Origin: Prolixibacteraceae bacterium
GTDB lineage: Bacteria; Bacteroidota; Bacteroidia; Bacteroidales; Prolixibacteraceae
NCBI GenBank assembly: GCA_017998095.1
Contig: JAGODU010000003.1
Coordinates: 1-60,224, forward strand
Direction: 5' to 3'
DNA length: 60,224 nt
Part shown: positions 18,406 through 27,137 of the stretch, in pieces
Layout: every line of letters begins with the position of its first letter
How positions within the stretch are numbered: the first letter of the stretch is position 1
Program-made: the position numbers and the translations under genes
The notes under the pieces: generated by a model
What the model saw: only the letters and a program-made list of their open reading frames with translations
Databases searched by the model: none
Told to the model about the DNA's origin: nothing

Positions 18406-18947
18406 GGAATTGGATCAGATTCATTTATAAGATAGAATTTTCCACTCGCAAGACATCGTTTATAATTTTTTGCAGGCAAGGATTGTAACATCCCTTTTAT
18501 CAGGGTTGTTTCCTTAAGGTCAGCAGTTGCAATAGAGACGTTATAGTAATTATCAAACTCACTGATGTTAAAACTAGGCAAAAAAGTTGATTGTTTAATT
18601 TTTTCACAATTGATGTCGTAAACAAAGCAATGATCTTTTATTTTAAAAACCATTCTCCCCTGACTCTTGTCGCATCCTCCTTCAATTAAGTCAGCAAGAA
18701 TTTTTCTGTTTTCAAGGTTTTCTGTTATTACACTTTTCGGTATGCTTAAAGTCAAAATGTAATAACCGGGAGGAATATCAAAAAATGCAAATTCACCTTT
18801 ATCATTTGTGTGGATCATTGCATAAAATTCCTGATTAGAAGGTTGAAATAAAGAAACTTTTGCTCCATCTACCTTGTTTCCTGCAAAAGAGACATTGCAT
18901 GCAATAATGCTAAGAAGCACAGATGATATTAAAATATTTTTTTTCAT
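18402..18947 (-). CDS. Exported protein with a carboxypeptidase-regulatory-like domain
   Basis: A 181-residue protein from the ATG at 18947 (MKKNILIS), chosen because a clear signal peptide follows (ISSVLLSIIACNVSFA). The longer frame to 19001 would bury it. Residues about 25-75 resemble the beta-sandwich regulatory-like domain common in Bacteroidetes surface proteins: VDGAKVSLFQ, NDKGEFAFFDIPPGYYILTLSI. The rest, with several cysteines (GGCDK, DINCEK, KRCLAS), is not recognised. An alternative is a lipoprotein using the Cys in IIACN, though the lipobox is poor. Function unknown; the regulatory-like fold usually acts as an accessory module. Confidence 0.6.
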   Translation of the reverse strand: MKKNILISSVLLSIIACNVSFAGNKVDGAKVSLFQPSNQEFYAMIHTNDKGEFAFFDIPPGYYILTLSIPKSVITENLENRKILADLIEGGCDKSQGRMVFKIKDHCFVYDINCEKIKQSTFLPSFNISEFDNYYNVSIATADLKETTLIKGMLQSLPAKNYKRCLASGKFYLINESDPIP

Positions 18948-19048
18948 AACGGAGGAAATTTTTATTGATAACAATATACTAATTTCCTGAATGAAAAGCA
19001 ATGTTGTTTAGCATAATCAAAATTGGAGAAAGAAAATATTAAAACTTC

Positions 19049-20044
19049 CTAATTGACCTTACGAGGTTTTATTTTTCTTAAATATAATGGATCTCCTACT
19101 ATTGGTTCAATACCTTTTTTTATTCTGTTCTTACATTTTAAACTGCTTAAAGTAATTCCATATTTCTGAGCTACCTGCCAAAGTGTTTCATTAGGTCCAA
19201 AAACATGTTTTTCATTGCCCTTCTGTGCTGTGCATCTTTTCCTTTCAAGATAAAGGAAAGTTCCTGGTATGGGTTGAGAAGCATTTTTTTTAAGATCATT
19301 ATATACAAGTATCTCCCATGTTTTCATTTCAAACTCTGTAGCAATACTCTCGTATGTATCTCCTTCTCTGACATATATTATATCGAGACCATTTAATTGT
19401 TTTATGTCTCTTCTTGAAAATGGATTTATTGAAATGTCTTTAAATGATCTTATTTCATTATTTTTTACTTGAAATGGATCATAATTCTTTCCTTTTACTG
19501 CCAGAATGTCACTGACTGGTATATCTTCTGGTTTCATTTCATCCAGAATATGAAGGTTTTCTTCATTAATTATCTTTAACAAACGTTGCGGATATTGAGG
19601 ATCAGTTGCATAACCGGCATCTTTTAAACCCTTTGCCCATGCATCATAATCTTTATTGCTTATTTTGAAAAGATATTGATATCTGGTATTATTGATTAGA
19701 AAATCAGTATGGTCTACATAGGATTCTTCAACAGTATTATATTTTCTGAAACATTCATTTAAGTGATCATCATCATGATAGGATTTTTCACCTTTCCAAT
19801 CACTCTTACATTTGATGCCAAAGTGATTGTTTGATTTTTTTGATAATTCACTGTTTCCGTTATCAGATTCGAGACATGCCTGAGCCATAGTAATGCTGGC
19901 AGGAATACCACTCCTGTGCATTTCTCGTACAGCTATCCATTTAAATGTTTCAATGTATTCCCTTCGGGATAACTTATTTTGAGCATACGAAAATTGACAT
20001 GTAAAGCAAAATGCAATTATAAAAAATACAAAAGGGTTCTTCAT
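19049..20044 (-). CDS. Exported glucosaminidase-domain protein with two LysM repeats
   Basis: Predicted peptidoglycan hydrolase cutting beside N-acetylglucosamine. The ATG at 20044 (MKNPFVFF) gives 331 residues with a signal peptide ending FSYAQ. The glucosaminidase (FlgJ/LytG-type) domain spans about 25-170: GIPASITMAQACLESDNGNSELS carries the catalytic glutamate, followed by NNHFGIKC and the YATDPQYPQRLLKII ending. Two LysM modules follow (about 225-270, IIYVREGDTYESIA; and 285-325, HVFGPNETLWQVAQKYGIT), which bind glycan. A TATTTTTG box lies on the minus strand at 20073-20080. Family role: cell separation or wall turnover. Confidence 0.9.
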   Translation of the reverse strand: MKNPFVFFIIAFCFTCQFSYAQNKLSRREYIETFKWIAVREMHRSGIPASITMAQACLESDNGNSELSKKSNNHFGIKCKSDWKGEKSYHDDDHLNECFRKYNTVEESYVDHTDFLINNTRYQYLFKISNKDYDAWAKGLKDAGYATDPQYPQRLLKIINEENLHILDEMKPEDIPVSDILAVKGKNYDPFQVKNNEIRSFKDISINPFSRRDIKQLNGLDIIYVREGDTYESIATEFEMKTWEILVYNDLKKNASQPIPGTFLYLERKRCTAQKGNEKHVFGPNETLWQVAQKYGITLSSLKCKNRIKKGIEPIVGDPLYLRKIKPRKVN

Positions 20045-20072
20045 ATTTTCATTTTTAAATATCAATACGTAA

Positions 20073-20080
20073 CAAAAATA
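20073..20080 (-). promoter_or_regulatory. Probable -7 box for the glucosaminidase gene
   Basis: The minus strand reads TATTTTTG at 29 bases before the chosen ATG. A possible -33 TTG (CAA at 20103-20105 on plus) lies 22 bases away. Confidence 0.38.
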
Positions 20081-20154
20081 AAAAAATTGCCCTCCGAAAA
20101 TCCAATTGTTGAAAACTAGAAAAAAATTGTACATTTAAATCAAATTACATCACA

Positions 20155-20634
20155 ATGATTGAAAGAGAAATAAATATTAAATATACTGTTTTTAGCTCCA
20201 TTGAAGAGATGAATGAGGACGATGTAATTTTGTTGGAAAATGCCAGAGCAGCCTCAAATAACTCATATTCTCCTTATTCAAATTTTTCTGTTGGGGCTGC
20301 TGTTAAATTAAGCAATGGTAAAATAATTAAGGGTAGTAATCAGGAAAACGCAGCATACCCGGCCGGCCTCTGTGCTGAAAGAGTTGCTTTGTTTTATGCT
20401 GCCTCAGATAACCCAAATGATTCTGTTGTGAGTTTAGCCATTTCAGCTCGTAAAGGAGGTGAAATTGTTACCGGTCCTATATCTCCATGTGGTTCATGCC
20501 GGCAGGTAATTAAGGAAACAGAAGTAAGGTTTGGAAACAAAATAAGAATCTTACTTGATGGAAGTGATTGTATATATTTAATTTCAGGAATCGAAAACTT
20601 ACTTCCTCTCAGTTTTAGCAACAATGACTTGTAA
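20155..20634 (+). CDS. cdd: Cytidine deaminase
   Basis: Zinc enzyme that deaminates cytidine and deoxycytidine to uridine forms in pyrimidine salvage. The homotetrameric-type 159-residue protein has the zinc motifs CAERVALF (Cys-Ala-Glu, about 73-80, with the catalytic Glu) and PCGSCRQ (about 106-112), plus YSPYSNFSVGAAV near the N-terminus for substrate binding. All catalytic residues are present. Its final 20 bases overlap the 3' end of the convergent pseudouridine synthase gene. Confidence 0.96.
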   Translation: MIEREINIKYTVFSSIEEMNEDDVILLENARAASNNSYSPYSNFSVGAAVKLSNGKIIKGSNQENAAYPAGLCAERVALFYAASDNPNDSVVSLAISARKGGEIVTGPISPCGSCRQVIKETEVRFGNKIRILLDGSDCIYLISGIENLLPLSFSNNDL

Positions 20635-21295
20635 TTGATTTCCAAAGTATATCATCCGGTACAGGAGCTTCTATTGAAATTTGTTTCTTGCTAACAGGAT
20701 GAACAAATTCGACCTTTCTTGAATGTAAATGTATCCCTCCGTTTTGATTTGATCTCGGGAATCCATATTTCATATCTCCTTTAATATGGCATCCTATGGC
20801 TGACAGTTGAGCTCTTATCTGATGATGACGACCTGTTATCAGATTAATTTCAAGGAGATAATATCTGTCAGATTTCCCAATAGTGACATATTCCATTATA
20901 GCTTCTTTACTATTAGGCATTTCTTTATCGAATGCAAAAGATTTATTTTGCTTTTCATTTCTTACAATCCAATGTTTAAGCGTTCCTGACGATCTGAATG
21001 GAGCTTTGTCTGTGATTGCCCAATATGTCTTCTTTATGGAATCTTTTTCCCTGAACATATCATTTAAACGGGTGAGAGCTTTGCTCGTACGAGCAAACAA
21101 AACAACTCCGCTGGTTGGCCTGTCAAGGCGATGTGTAACACCAAGAAATACTTCCCCCGGTTTATTGTATTTTACTTTAAGGTATGCTTTTATTGTTTCA
21201 CTTAATGGAATATCACCCGTCTTATCTCCCTGAACTATTTCTGAACATGATTTATTGACAGCAATCAGATGATTATCTTCGTAAAGAATTTCCAT
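20615..21295 (-). CDS. RluA-family pseudouridine synthase
   Basis: Converts a uridine in rRNA or tRNA to pseudouridine. The 226-residue protein lacks an S4 domain and starts directly at the catalytic domain: ILYEDNHLIAVNK, then the signature VTHRLDRPTSGVVLFART (about 54-71), where the Asp of RLD is the nucleophile, and later LITGRHHQIRAQLSAIGCHIKGDMKYG, seen in parts as TGRHHQIRAQL and IGCHIKGDMKYG. The single-domain form suits the RluA/TruC/RluE side of the family, but the target base cannot be assigned. Convergent overlap of 20 bases with cdd. Confidence 0.9.
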   Translation of the reverse strand: MEILYEDNHLIAVNKSCSEIVQGDKTGDIPLSETIKAYLKVKYNKPGEVFLGVTHRLDRPTSGVVLFARTSKALTRLNDMFREKDSIKKTYWAITDKAPFRSSGTLKHWIVRNEKQNKSFAFDKEMPNSKEAIMEYVTIGKSDRYYLLEINLITGRHHQIRAQLSAIGCHIKGDMKYGFPRSNQNGGIHLHSRKVEFVHPVSKKQISIEAPVPDDILWKSITSHCC

Positions 21296-21364
21296 TGTCA
21301 GAATAAGTATAAATGGTATTTAATTTCTTATTTTGTTATAGTCGACGATGATATAAAAATACAA

Positions 21365-21397
21365 AAAAACCGCAGGTTTTTATTTCCTGCGGTTTTT
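21365..21397 (-). terminator. Intrinsic terminator downstream of rny
   Basis: A perfect 12-bp stem, AAAAACCGCAGG (21365-21376) with CCTGCGGTTTTT (21386-21397), encloses a 9-base loop. It is T-rich on the exit side on both strands and most likely ends the zapA/rny transcript on the minus strand. Confidence 0.85.
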
Positions 21398-21416
21398 AAA
21401 TCATATTATTATGCTT

Positions 21417-22973
21417 TTATTTAGCGTAACTGATTGAACGGGTTTCACGAATAACAGTTACTTTAACTTGTCCCGGATATGTCATCTCATCCTGTATCTT
21501 TTTAGCAATGTCATATGATAATTGTTCTGATTCTGAATCAGATAATTTATCACTTCCAACAATTACCCTTAATTCACGACCTGCCTGAATTGCATAAGTC
21601 TTTAGTACTCCCGGATATGATAAAGCCATATTTTCAAGCTCATTGAGTCTCTTTATGTATGATTCTACTGCTTCTCTGCGGGCTCCCGGTCTGGCACCGG
21701 AAATTGCATCGCATACCTGCACTATAGGAGCAAGAAGAGATTGCATTTCAACTTCTTCATGGTGCGATCCGATCGCATTACAAATATCAGGTTTCTCTTT
21801 ATACTTTTCCGCAAGTTTCATACCTAAAACAGCATGCGGTAATTCCGGTTCTTCATCTGGTACTTTACCAATGTCATGCAATAGTCCTGCTCTACGTGCT
21901 TTTTTTGGATTAAGCCCAAGTTCTGAAGCCATAATAGCACATAAATTTGCTGTTTCACGTGAGTGCTGTAACAAATTCTGCCCGTAAGATGAACGATATT
22001 TCATTTTTCCCACAAGACGAACAAGTTCAGGATGCATTCCATGTATTCCTAAATCAATACAAGTACGTTTTCCTGTTTCAATTATTTCTTCTTCAATTTG
22101 TTTGCTTACTTTATTTACAACCTCTTCAATACGTGCAGGGTGTATTCTTCCATCTGTAACCAACTGATGTAAGGCTAATCTTGCTATTTCTCGGCGTACA
22201 GGGTCAAAAGCTGATAATACAATTGCTTCAGGGGTGTCATCAACTATAATCTCTACTCCAGTTGCAGCTTCAAGTGCCCTAATGTTACGACCTTCACGTC
22301 CAATGATTCTACCTTTGATTTCATCATTCTCAATATTGAATGTGGTAACTGCATTTTCTATTGCAACTTCTGAAGCTACCCGTTGAATTGATTTTACTAT
22401 AACTTTCTTGGCTTCTTTAGTAGCATTAAGCTTTGCTTCATCCATTATTTCCTGAATGTAAGACATCGCCTCAGTTTTAGCTTCATTTTTCAAAGATTCA
22501 ACTAACTGCGACTTGGCTTCTTCTGCAGAAAATCCTGAAATAATCTGTAATTGTTCTACTTGCTGACGATGAAGTTTCTCAACTTCTTCATTGCGCTGTT
22601 CAACAATTTCTAATTGATGTGAAAGGTTTTCCCTTATGATGTCAAGCTCTCTTTTTTCTGTTTCCAGATCTTTTGCCTTCTTTTGAATCTCCTCTTTTCT
22701 TTGGTTGAGGAATGTTTCTAATTGCTTAAGTTTGTTTTCGGAAGCAAAAATCTTGTTGTTTTTTTCGTTAACAAACTTCTCATGTTCTGATTTTAACTGT
22801 AGAAATTTCTCTTTTGCCTGCAGAATTTTATCCTTCTTTATTACTTCAGCTTCAGCCTCAGCATCGCTCATGATTTTACTCCTCTTTTTGAGCAACGCTT
22901 TATCCCATACGAAATAAGAAATTGGAAATCCTACAACAAATGCAATAATTATTAATATATATGTCCAATTCAT
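21417..22973 (-). CDS. rny: Ribonuclease Y
   Basis: Membrane-anchored endoribonuclease that starts mRNA decay. The start is the ATG at 22973 (MNWTYIL), one codon inside a TTG, giving 518 residues. Order of parts: N-terminal membrane helix (about 3-22), long coiled coil (about 25-190), a KH domain with [19 protein letters not shown] (about 222-240), and an HD domain with the metal site [13 protein letters not shown] (about 365-377) and later [10 protein letters not shown]. All parts are intact. A structured RNA candidate with a U-tract separates it from zapA. Confidence 0.97.
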   Translation of the reverse strand: MNWTYILIIIAFVVGFPISYFVWDKALLKKRSKIMSDAEAEAEVIKKDKILQAKEKFLQLKSEHEKFVNEKNNKIFASENKLKQLETFLNQRKEEIQKKAKDLETEKRELDIIRENLSHQLEIVEQRNEEVEKLHRQQVEQLQIISGFSAEEAKSQLVESLKNEAKTEAMSYIQEIMDEAKLNATKEAKKVIVKSIQRVASEVAIENAVTTFNIENDEIKGRIIGREGRNIRALEAATGVEIIVDDTPEAIVLSAFDPVRREIARLALHQLVTDGRIHPARIEEVVNKVSKQIEEEIIETGKRTCIDLGIHGMHPELVRLVGKMKYRSSYGQNLLQHSRETANLCAIMASELGLNPKKARRAGLLHDIGKVPDEEPELPHAVLGMKLAEKYKEKPDICNAIGSHHEEVEMQSLLAPIVQVCDAISGARPGARREAVESYIKRLNELENMALSYPGVLKTYAIQAGRELRVIVGSDKLSDSESEQLSYDIAKKIQDEMTYPGQVKVTVIRETRSISYAK

Positions 22974-22999
22974 CAATAAAATTATTAATAGTTAGTTTT

Positions 23000-23067
23000 A
23001 AAAAAAAATCCGCGTACAGACAAACATTTATGCACCATAAAAAAAGTACATGTTTGTCAGCAAGCGG
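23000..23067 (-). ncRNA. Hairpin with U-tract between zapA and rny; small RNA (possibly 6S) or terminator
   Basis: On the minus strand, the 107 bases between zapA and rny hold an interrupted hairpin. The outer stem CCGC/GCGG (23064-23067 with 23010-23013) and inner stem GACAAACAT/ATGTTTGTC (23050-23058 with 23019-23027) are separated by a symmetric 5-by-5 internal loop and capped by a 22-base loop. Nine T residues follow (23008-23000). This is either the terminator of the zapA unit or the 3' end of a small RNA. I recall 6S RNA being annotated next to zapA in several bacteria, which makes a short 6S-like RNA a fair hypothesis, but the primary sequence alone does not prove it. Confidence 0.45.
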
Positions 23068-23083
23068 CGATATCTGTTTTTAT

Positions 23084-23383
23084 CTAAAGAACGTTGTTTT
23101 TTTCCAAATAACCTGACAATTCTTTGTTTATTTCTTCAATTTGTTTCATGGTAGAATCCATTTCTAATTTTTCTACCTGTTCAATCAATTGTATAACAAA
23201 TTGCAACGTAGACATAGCCAGGCAATCCTGATTATCTTTTCCCGAATACTTTTGTTGATATAGTAAAATCCGCTCATTTATTATTCTAACGGCCTTACGT
23301 ATCTTTTCTTCATCATTACGATTTATCGTCATAGGATAAATCCTTTGAGCTATCGTAATATTTATAGATAATTTGTCATCCAT
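23084..23383 (-). CDS. zapA: Cell division protein ZapA
   Basis: FtsZ-binding protein that bundles and stabilises the Z ring. The 99-residue protein fits the ZapA family: an N-terminal strand-rich head (LSINITIAQRIYPMTINRNDEEKIRKAV split around the turn) and a long C-terminal coiled-coil helix (QFVIQLIEQVEKLEMDSTMKQ). It follows a small coiled-coil gene by nine bases and precedes a hairpin/U-tract and rny. A zapA-rny order is frequent in Bacteroidetes. Confidence 0.9.
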   Translation of the reverse strand: MDDKLSINITIAQRIYPMTINRNDEEKIRKAVRIINERILLYQQKYSGKDNQDCLAMSTLQFVIQLIEQVEKLEMDSTMKQIEEINKELSGYLEKNNVL

Positions 23384-23392
23384 ACTACCAGC

Positions 23393-23686
23393 TTATTGAT
23401 TTAAAAGTGCAATACATTTATCAACCTCTTTTATCAACTTGTTGATCTTTTGCTTTGCCGCCTGATTATCAGTATCGCCTACGGCTAAAGTTTTTGCAAC
23501 CTTTAAATTCTCATACTGTTTTTTGAGTGCCTCAAATTCCTCTGTATATACATTGAACCGGTATTCCAGCCCCTTGTACTCATCCTTGATCCTTTCAAGT
23601 TCGTTTTTTGATTCTTCAAGGCTATTGATTAAACATCTGATGTTTGCCTTTAGTTCATCTATCAGGTGTTGATCTTTCTCAGTCAT
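23393..23686 (-). CDS. Small coiled-coil protein upstream of zapA
   Basis: A 97-residue protein from the ATG at 23686 (MTEKDQHL); the frame opens at a TTG 21 bases earlier. Nearly the whole protein is predicted coiled coil (heptads over LIDELKANIRCLINSLEESKN and onward to about residue 70), with a C-terminal helix KINKLIKEVDKCIALLNQ. It is not clearly homologous to ZapB by motif, but the position directly before zapA, nine bases away, suggests a ZapA partner in the divisome. That is inference. A TATTTTTG box lies at 23705-23712 on the minus strand. Confidence 0.75.
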   Translation of the reverse strand: MTEKDQHLIDELKANIRCLINSLEESKNELERIKDEYKGLEYRFNVYTEEFEALKKQYENLKVAKTLAVGDTDNQAAKQKINKLIKEVDKCIALLNQ

Positions 23687-23704
23687 TACAGGATGATTTC
23701 TGTA

Positions 23705-23712
23705 CAAAAATA
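23705..23712 (-). promoter_or_regulatory. Probable -7 box for the coiled-coil/zapA operon
   Basis: The minus strand reads TATTTTTG 19 bases before the chosen ATG. It overlaps the TTG of the longer frame, which supports the downstream start. Confidence 0.38.
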
Positions 23713-23807
23713 ATATTTTTAATAAATTGATAAAATACCGGATTCAATTTGTAAGGACAAATAGATTAAGATTATTATTTTCGCAGCTATTTTATTGACT
23801 TTTTATA

Positions 23808-25508
23808 ATGAAACTATTTTTTTTACCCTTTGTATTTCTTTTTGTTACATTCGTTTCTAATGCCGCGAAACCCGATTTTGAGCCTCCTGTAAATATTCCA
23901 ATTATTTTAAATGGAAATTTTGGTGAAATTAGATCGAATCATTTTCATGCAGGTATTGATATCAAAACAAACGGCACTACCAACATTCCGGTTTTGTCTG
24001 TTGATGAGGGATTCATTTCAAGGATATCTGTTTCTTCCTCAGGATACGGTAAAGCCCTTTATGTTGATCATCCTTCTGGCTATACTTCTGTTTATGCTCA
24101 TCTTTTATCCTTTTCTCCCGAAGTAGAAAAATGGGTTAAAGAACAACAGTATAAAAAAGAAACTTTTGCTGTTAACCTCTATCCTGATGAAGATCAATTT
24201 GTTGTTAAAAAAAAGGAAGTTATTGCCAGATCAGGTAATAGCGGCAGTTCAGGTGGCCCTCACCTTCACTTTGAAATAAGGGATACCGAAACTGAACACC
24301 CCTTGAACCCGCTCTCTTATGGGTTTAATGTTCCCGATAAAACAAAACCTTCTGTTACAAATCTGTTTGTTTACCCAATTACACCTGAAAGTAATGTTGC
24401 CGGGAATACTGTTAAGAAGAGCTATGAGCTTGTTTTTTCTGAAGGGGCTTACAGACCCAAAAACAATTCAACTGTTCAGGGGTGGGGTAGTATTGGTTTT
24501 GGTGTTGATGCTATCGACTTTCTCGACGGAAACTGGAGTAAGTGCGGTGTTTATAAAGCAGAACTACTCATCGACTCTCAGCTGATTTATTCTTTTGTAA
24601 TCGACAGGTTGAATTTTAATGATATGCGTTATGTAAATTGTCATATTGATTACGAAGAATATATAAAAAATAAAAGGAAAATTCACAAAACCTTTATTGA
24701 GCCGGGTAATATTCTTGGAATTTATCGAAACACTAAAAACAATGGTGTTTTTAATTTCGATGACGGAAGAACTCATAAAATTGTTATTAAAATCTTTGAT
24801 TTTTATTCTAACTCCGTTGATGTTAAATTCAATTTTAAATCTTCTTCGGCAATTGAAGCTAAAAAAGTTCAATACACTGAATATTTTAAGTACGAACGTA
24901 AAAACAGTTTTTCAAATGATGAAATAGAAATTGATTTGCCACACGGAGCATTGTGCAGTGACCTGATGTTTAAATACAAAACTAGTGCTGCTAAGCCGGG
25001 CATTTATTCAAATATTCACAGCATTCATAATAAATATGTTCCAATTTTAAAACCGATCGAAGTAAGTGTTAAACCTGTTAATCTTCCTGAAAAGATTAAG
25101 GATAAGGCTTTGCTTGCATATATTGACATTTCTTCAGGAAGAATTTCAGCTATTGGTGGCGAATATTCTTTTGGTAGTGTCAAATCAATTGTCAAGGAAT
25201 TTGGAGATATTTGTATTGTTGCCGATACTATAGCTCCGATTATTTTACCCCTTAGCATAAAGGATAAAACAACGTTAATGGAACCGGGCATGATAAGATT
25301 TAAGATTACTGATGACTTGTCAGGAATTCAAAACTATAACGGATATATTGATGATAAATGGGTTCTTTTTGAATATGATCTTAAAAGTAAGATTGTTACT
25401 TATTATTTCGATGAACATATTTCAAAAGGGAAGAACCACTCTATAAAATTTGTTGTAGAAGATTTAAAAAGTAACCAAAAAATTTATAATGCAGTATTCT
25501 ATTATTGA
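23808..25508 (+). CDS. Exported M23-family metallopeptidase (LytM domain)
   Basis: Predicted zinc peptidase acting on peptidoglycan cross-links, or a LytM-type activator of amidases. Signal peptide at about residues 1-20 (VFLFVTFVSNAA). The LytM domain (about 35-165) has zinc ligands in FHAGID (His 47, Asp 51) and GGPHLHFEIRD (HxH); all expected ligands are present, so it may be catalytically active. The C-terminal 400 residues are beta-rich and not recognised; they may be Ig-like or substrate-binding domains. At 566 residues it is longer than the minimal family. It converges on the HAD gene with a four-base gap. Confidence 0.88.
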   Translation: MKLFFLPFVFLFVTFVSNAAKPDFEPPVNIPIILNGNFGEIRSNHFHAGIDIKTNGTTNIPVLSVDEGFISRISVSSSGYGKALYVDHPSGYTSVYAHLLSFSPEVEKWVKEQQYKKETFAVNLYPDEDQFVVKKKEVIARSGNSGSSGGPHLHFEIRDTETEHPLNPLSYGFNVPDKTKPSVTNLFVYPITPESNVAGNTVKKSYELVFSEGAYRPKNNSTVQGWGSIGFGVDAIDFLDGNWSKCGVYKAELLIDSQLIYSFVIDRLNFNDMRYVNCHIDYEEYIKNKRKIHKTFIEPGNILGIYRNTKNNGVFNFDDGRTHKIVIKIFDFYSNSVDVKFNFKSSSAIEAKKVQYTEYFKYERKNSFSNDEIEIDLPHGALCSDLMFKYKTSAAKPGIYSNIHSIHNKYVPILKPIEVSVKPVNLPEKIKDKALLAYIDISSGRISAIGGEYSFGSVKSIVKEFGDICIVADTIAPIILPLSIKDKTTLMEPGMIRFKITDDLSGIQNYNGYIDDKWVLFEYDLKSKIVTYYFDEHISKGKNHSIKFVVEDLKSNQKIYNAVFYY

Positions 25509-25512
25509 TATT

Positions 25513-26175
25513 CTATTCCCAAAAGTTTACAGGCCAGTTTCTTTCTTTTGCTATCTTTTTAAGCTTTCTGTCCGGACTAACACATACCGGATATCCTACA
25601 GCTTCAAGAACATGAAAATCATCCCTTGAATCAGCATAATACCAGGAATCTTCAAGCTGATAGCCATTGGTGAAACAAAATTCTTTCAATCTGTTTAATT
25701 TCTCATTTCCAAAGCAGAAATGTCCTATTGGTCTTCCAGTAAGTATGCCATCAACTTCTTCAATTTCTGAGCATAACACATGATCGAATCCTAAATAACT
25801 TGCAATAGGATTACATATCTGTGAAAGTGCTGATGATAAGATGACCGTTTCCGCATTATTACTTTTGTGATATTTAATTTCTTTGATTATTTCCGGTCTT
25901 ATTTCCTTAACTATTTCTGATTCAAATATTGAATCAACCAGTCCCTTAAGTCTGTTTATTTCTGTTCCTTTTACCCATTCACCCATATTGTCGATGATCT
26001 TCATCGGATCACGAAGGTTGTATTTGTAAAAGAAAATATGAAGTATGCCGTTAAGTAAATCTCTTGTTTTCATCATGCCCTGACGATGTGCAGCCAATGC
26101 AATAATTTTTGAACTGTTGACCCTTAAAACAGTATCATCAATGTCGAAGACGGCAATGTATTTATTCTTTTTCAA
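25513..26175 (-). CDS. HAD-superfamily IB phosphatase
   Basis: A 220-residue phosphatase of the SerB-like HAD IB class. Motif I is FDIDDTVLR (about 10-18) with nucleophile Asp and acid Asp, motif II is in VILSSALSQ (about 113-121), motif III Lys is near NEKLNR, and motif IV is YYADSRDDFHVL (about 179-190). Such enzymes dephosphorylate phosphoserine, lyso-phospholipids or phosphorylated metabolites. The frame begins with TTG and has no nearby ATG. It follows the lipid kinase and acyltransferase genes, so a lipid-phosphate substrate is plausible by context only. Confidence 0.82.
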   Translation of the reverse strand: MKKNKYIAVFDIDDTVLRVNSSKIIALAAHRQGMMKTRDLLNGILHIFFYKYNLRDPMKIIDNMGEWVKGTEINRLKGLVDSIFESEIVKEIRPEIIKEIKYHKSNNAETVILSSALSQICNPIASYLGFDHVLCSEIEEVDGILTGRPIGHFCFGNEKLNRLKEFCFTNGYQLEDSWYYADSRDDFHVLEAVGYPVCVSPDRKLKKIAKERNWPVNFWE

Positions 26176-26197
26176 AATAAGGTTTAATTTTTGTTAA

Positions 26198-27130
26198 TCA
26201 AATGGTTAAGTAATGATTGCCCTTAGGGTTATATATCGCATTTATCGCATTTTTGATTATTTTAACCTCAAACTTAGATGCTTTGTACAATTCTCCGTCA
26301 ACATGAAAATGTACCGCTTTTGTAAATTCAAGATTTACTTTTTCTGAACGATAATAATTAACGTATTTGTCTTCAGTATGTGTCCCTTTCGGCACCATCA
26401 GTAATATCCTGAACCTATTGAAAAGATTGATTTTCTTTACCATACAGATATCAAACAATCCGTCATTGGCAATTGCCTTTGGAGTAATGAAAAATCCGGC
26501 TGCATATCTTCTGCCTATCGAGATAGTATTCATAAAGCATTGTTCTTCATGACGATCATTGTCAGAAATTGCAATCATCTTTTGCTCTTTGAAAAAAAGT
26601 AATGTTTTGACAATGTGCCAAATATATTTATCCTTACCCCCTTTTCTGACAAGTTCACCTTCTCCGGTATAGTTCTGAGCAGCTACTTCTGCATCAAATC
26701 CCAACCCCATTCCATTAAAAAAGGGTACTCCGTTAGAAGATCCGGCATCAAGCTTCGTAATATTTTTTTCGAAGAAAATATCCCAGTGATTTTCTTCAAA
26801 TCTGTTAGGAAAACCTAATATCTGTATGAAATCATTCCCCGTACCGGCAGGTATAACGCCTAAAACTACATCATTATTCCCAATCATCGTCCGGGCAATC
26901 TCATTTAAAGTACCGTCACCACCAACTGAAACAATGTATTTAGCACCATCTTTTATTGCCAATTCAGAAAGCTCTGTTGCATGACCCTTTCTTTCAGTGA
27001 ATAATATGCTGGCACTTATTTTATGTTTATCTATTTCAGATTCTATTTTTGGAACTAAGGTCTTTGCATAATTATTTCCTGCAATGGGGTTAATTATGAA
27101 CGCCCATTCTTTTATTTTTTCAGATGTCAT
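26198..27130 (-). CDS. YegS/DagK-type lipid kinase
   Basis: Diacylglycerol- or sphingolipid-type kinase. The ATG at 27130 (MTSEKIKEW) gives 310 residues and a seven-base gap after the acyltransferase gene; the longer frame starts at TTG. Motifs: FIINPIAGNNYA (about 7-18), VSVGGDGTLNEIARTM (the GGDGT ATP loop, about 64-79) and GVIPAGTGNDFIQ (about 92-104), followed by the two-lobe C-terminal sandwich. It sits between a PlsC-type acyltransferase and a HAD phosphatase, which suggests a phosphatidic-acid recycling unit. Bacteroidetes also make sphingolipids, so sphingosine-type substrates are an alternative. Confidence 0.88.
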   Translation of the reverse strand: MTSEKIKEWAFIINPIAGNNYAKTLVPKIESEIDKHKISASILFTERKGHATELSELAIKDGAKYIVSVGGDGTLNEIARTMIGNNDVVLGVIPAGTGNDFIQILGFPNRFEENHWDIFFEKNITKLDAGSSNGVPFFNGMGLGFDAEVAAQNYTGEGELVRKGGKDKYIWHIVKTLLFFKEQKMIAISDNDRHEEQCFMNTISIGRRYAAGFFITPKAIANDGLFDICMVKKINLFNRFRILLMVPKGTHTEDKYVNYYRSEKVNLEFTKAVHFHVDGELYKASKFEVKIIKNAINAIYNPKGNHYLTI

Positions 27131-27137
27131 TTGTTTT

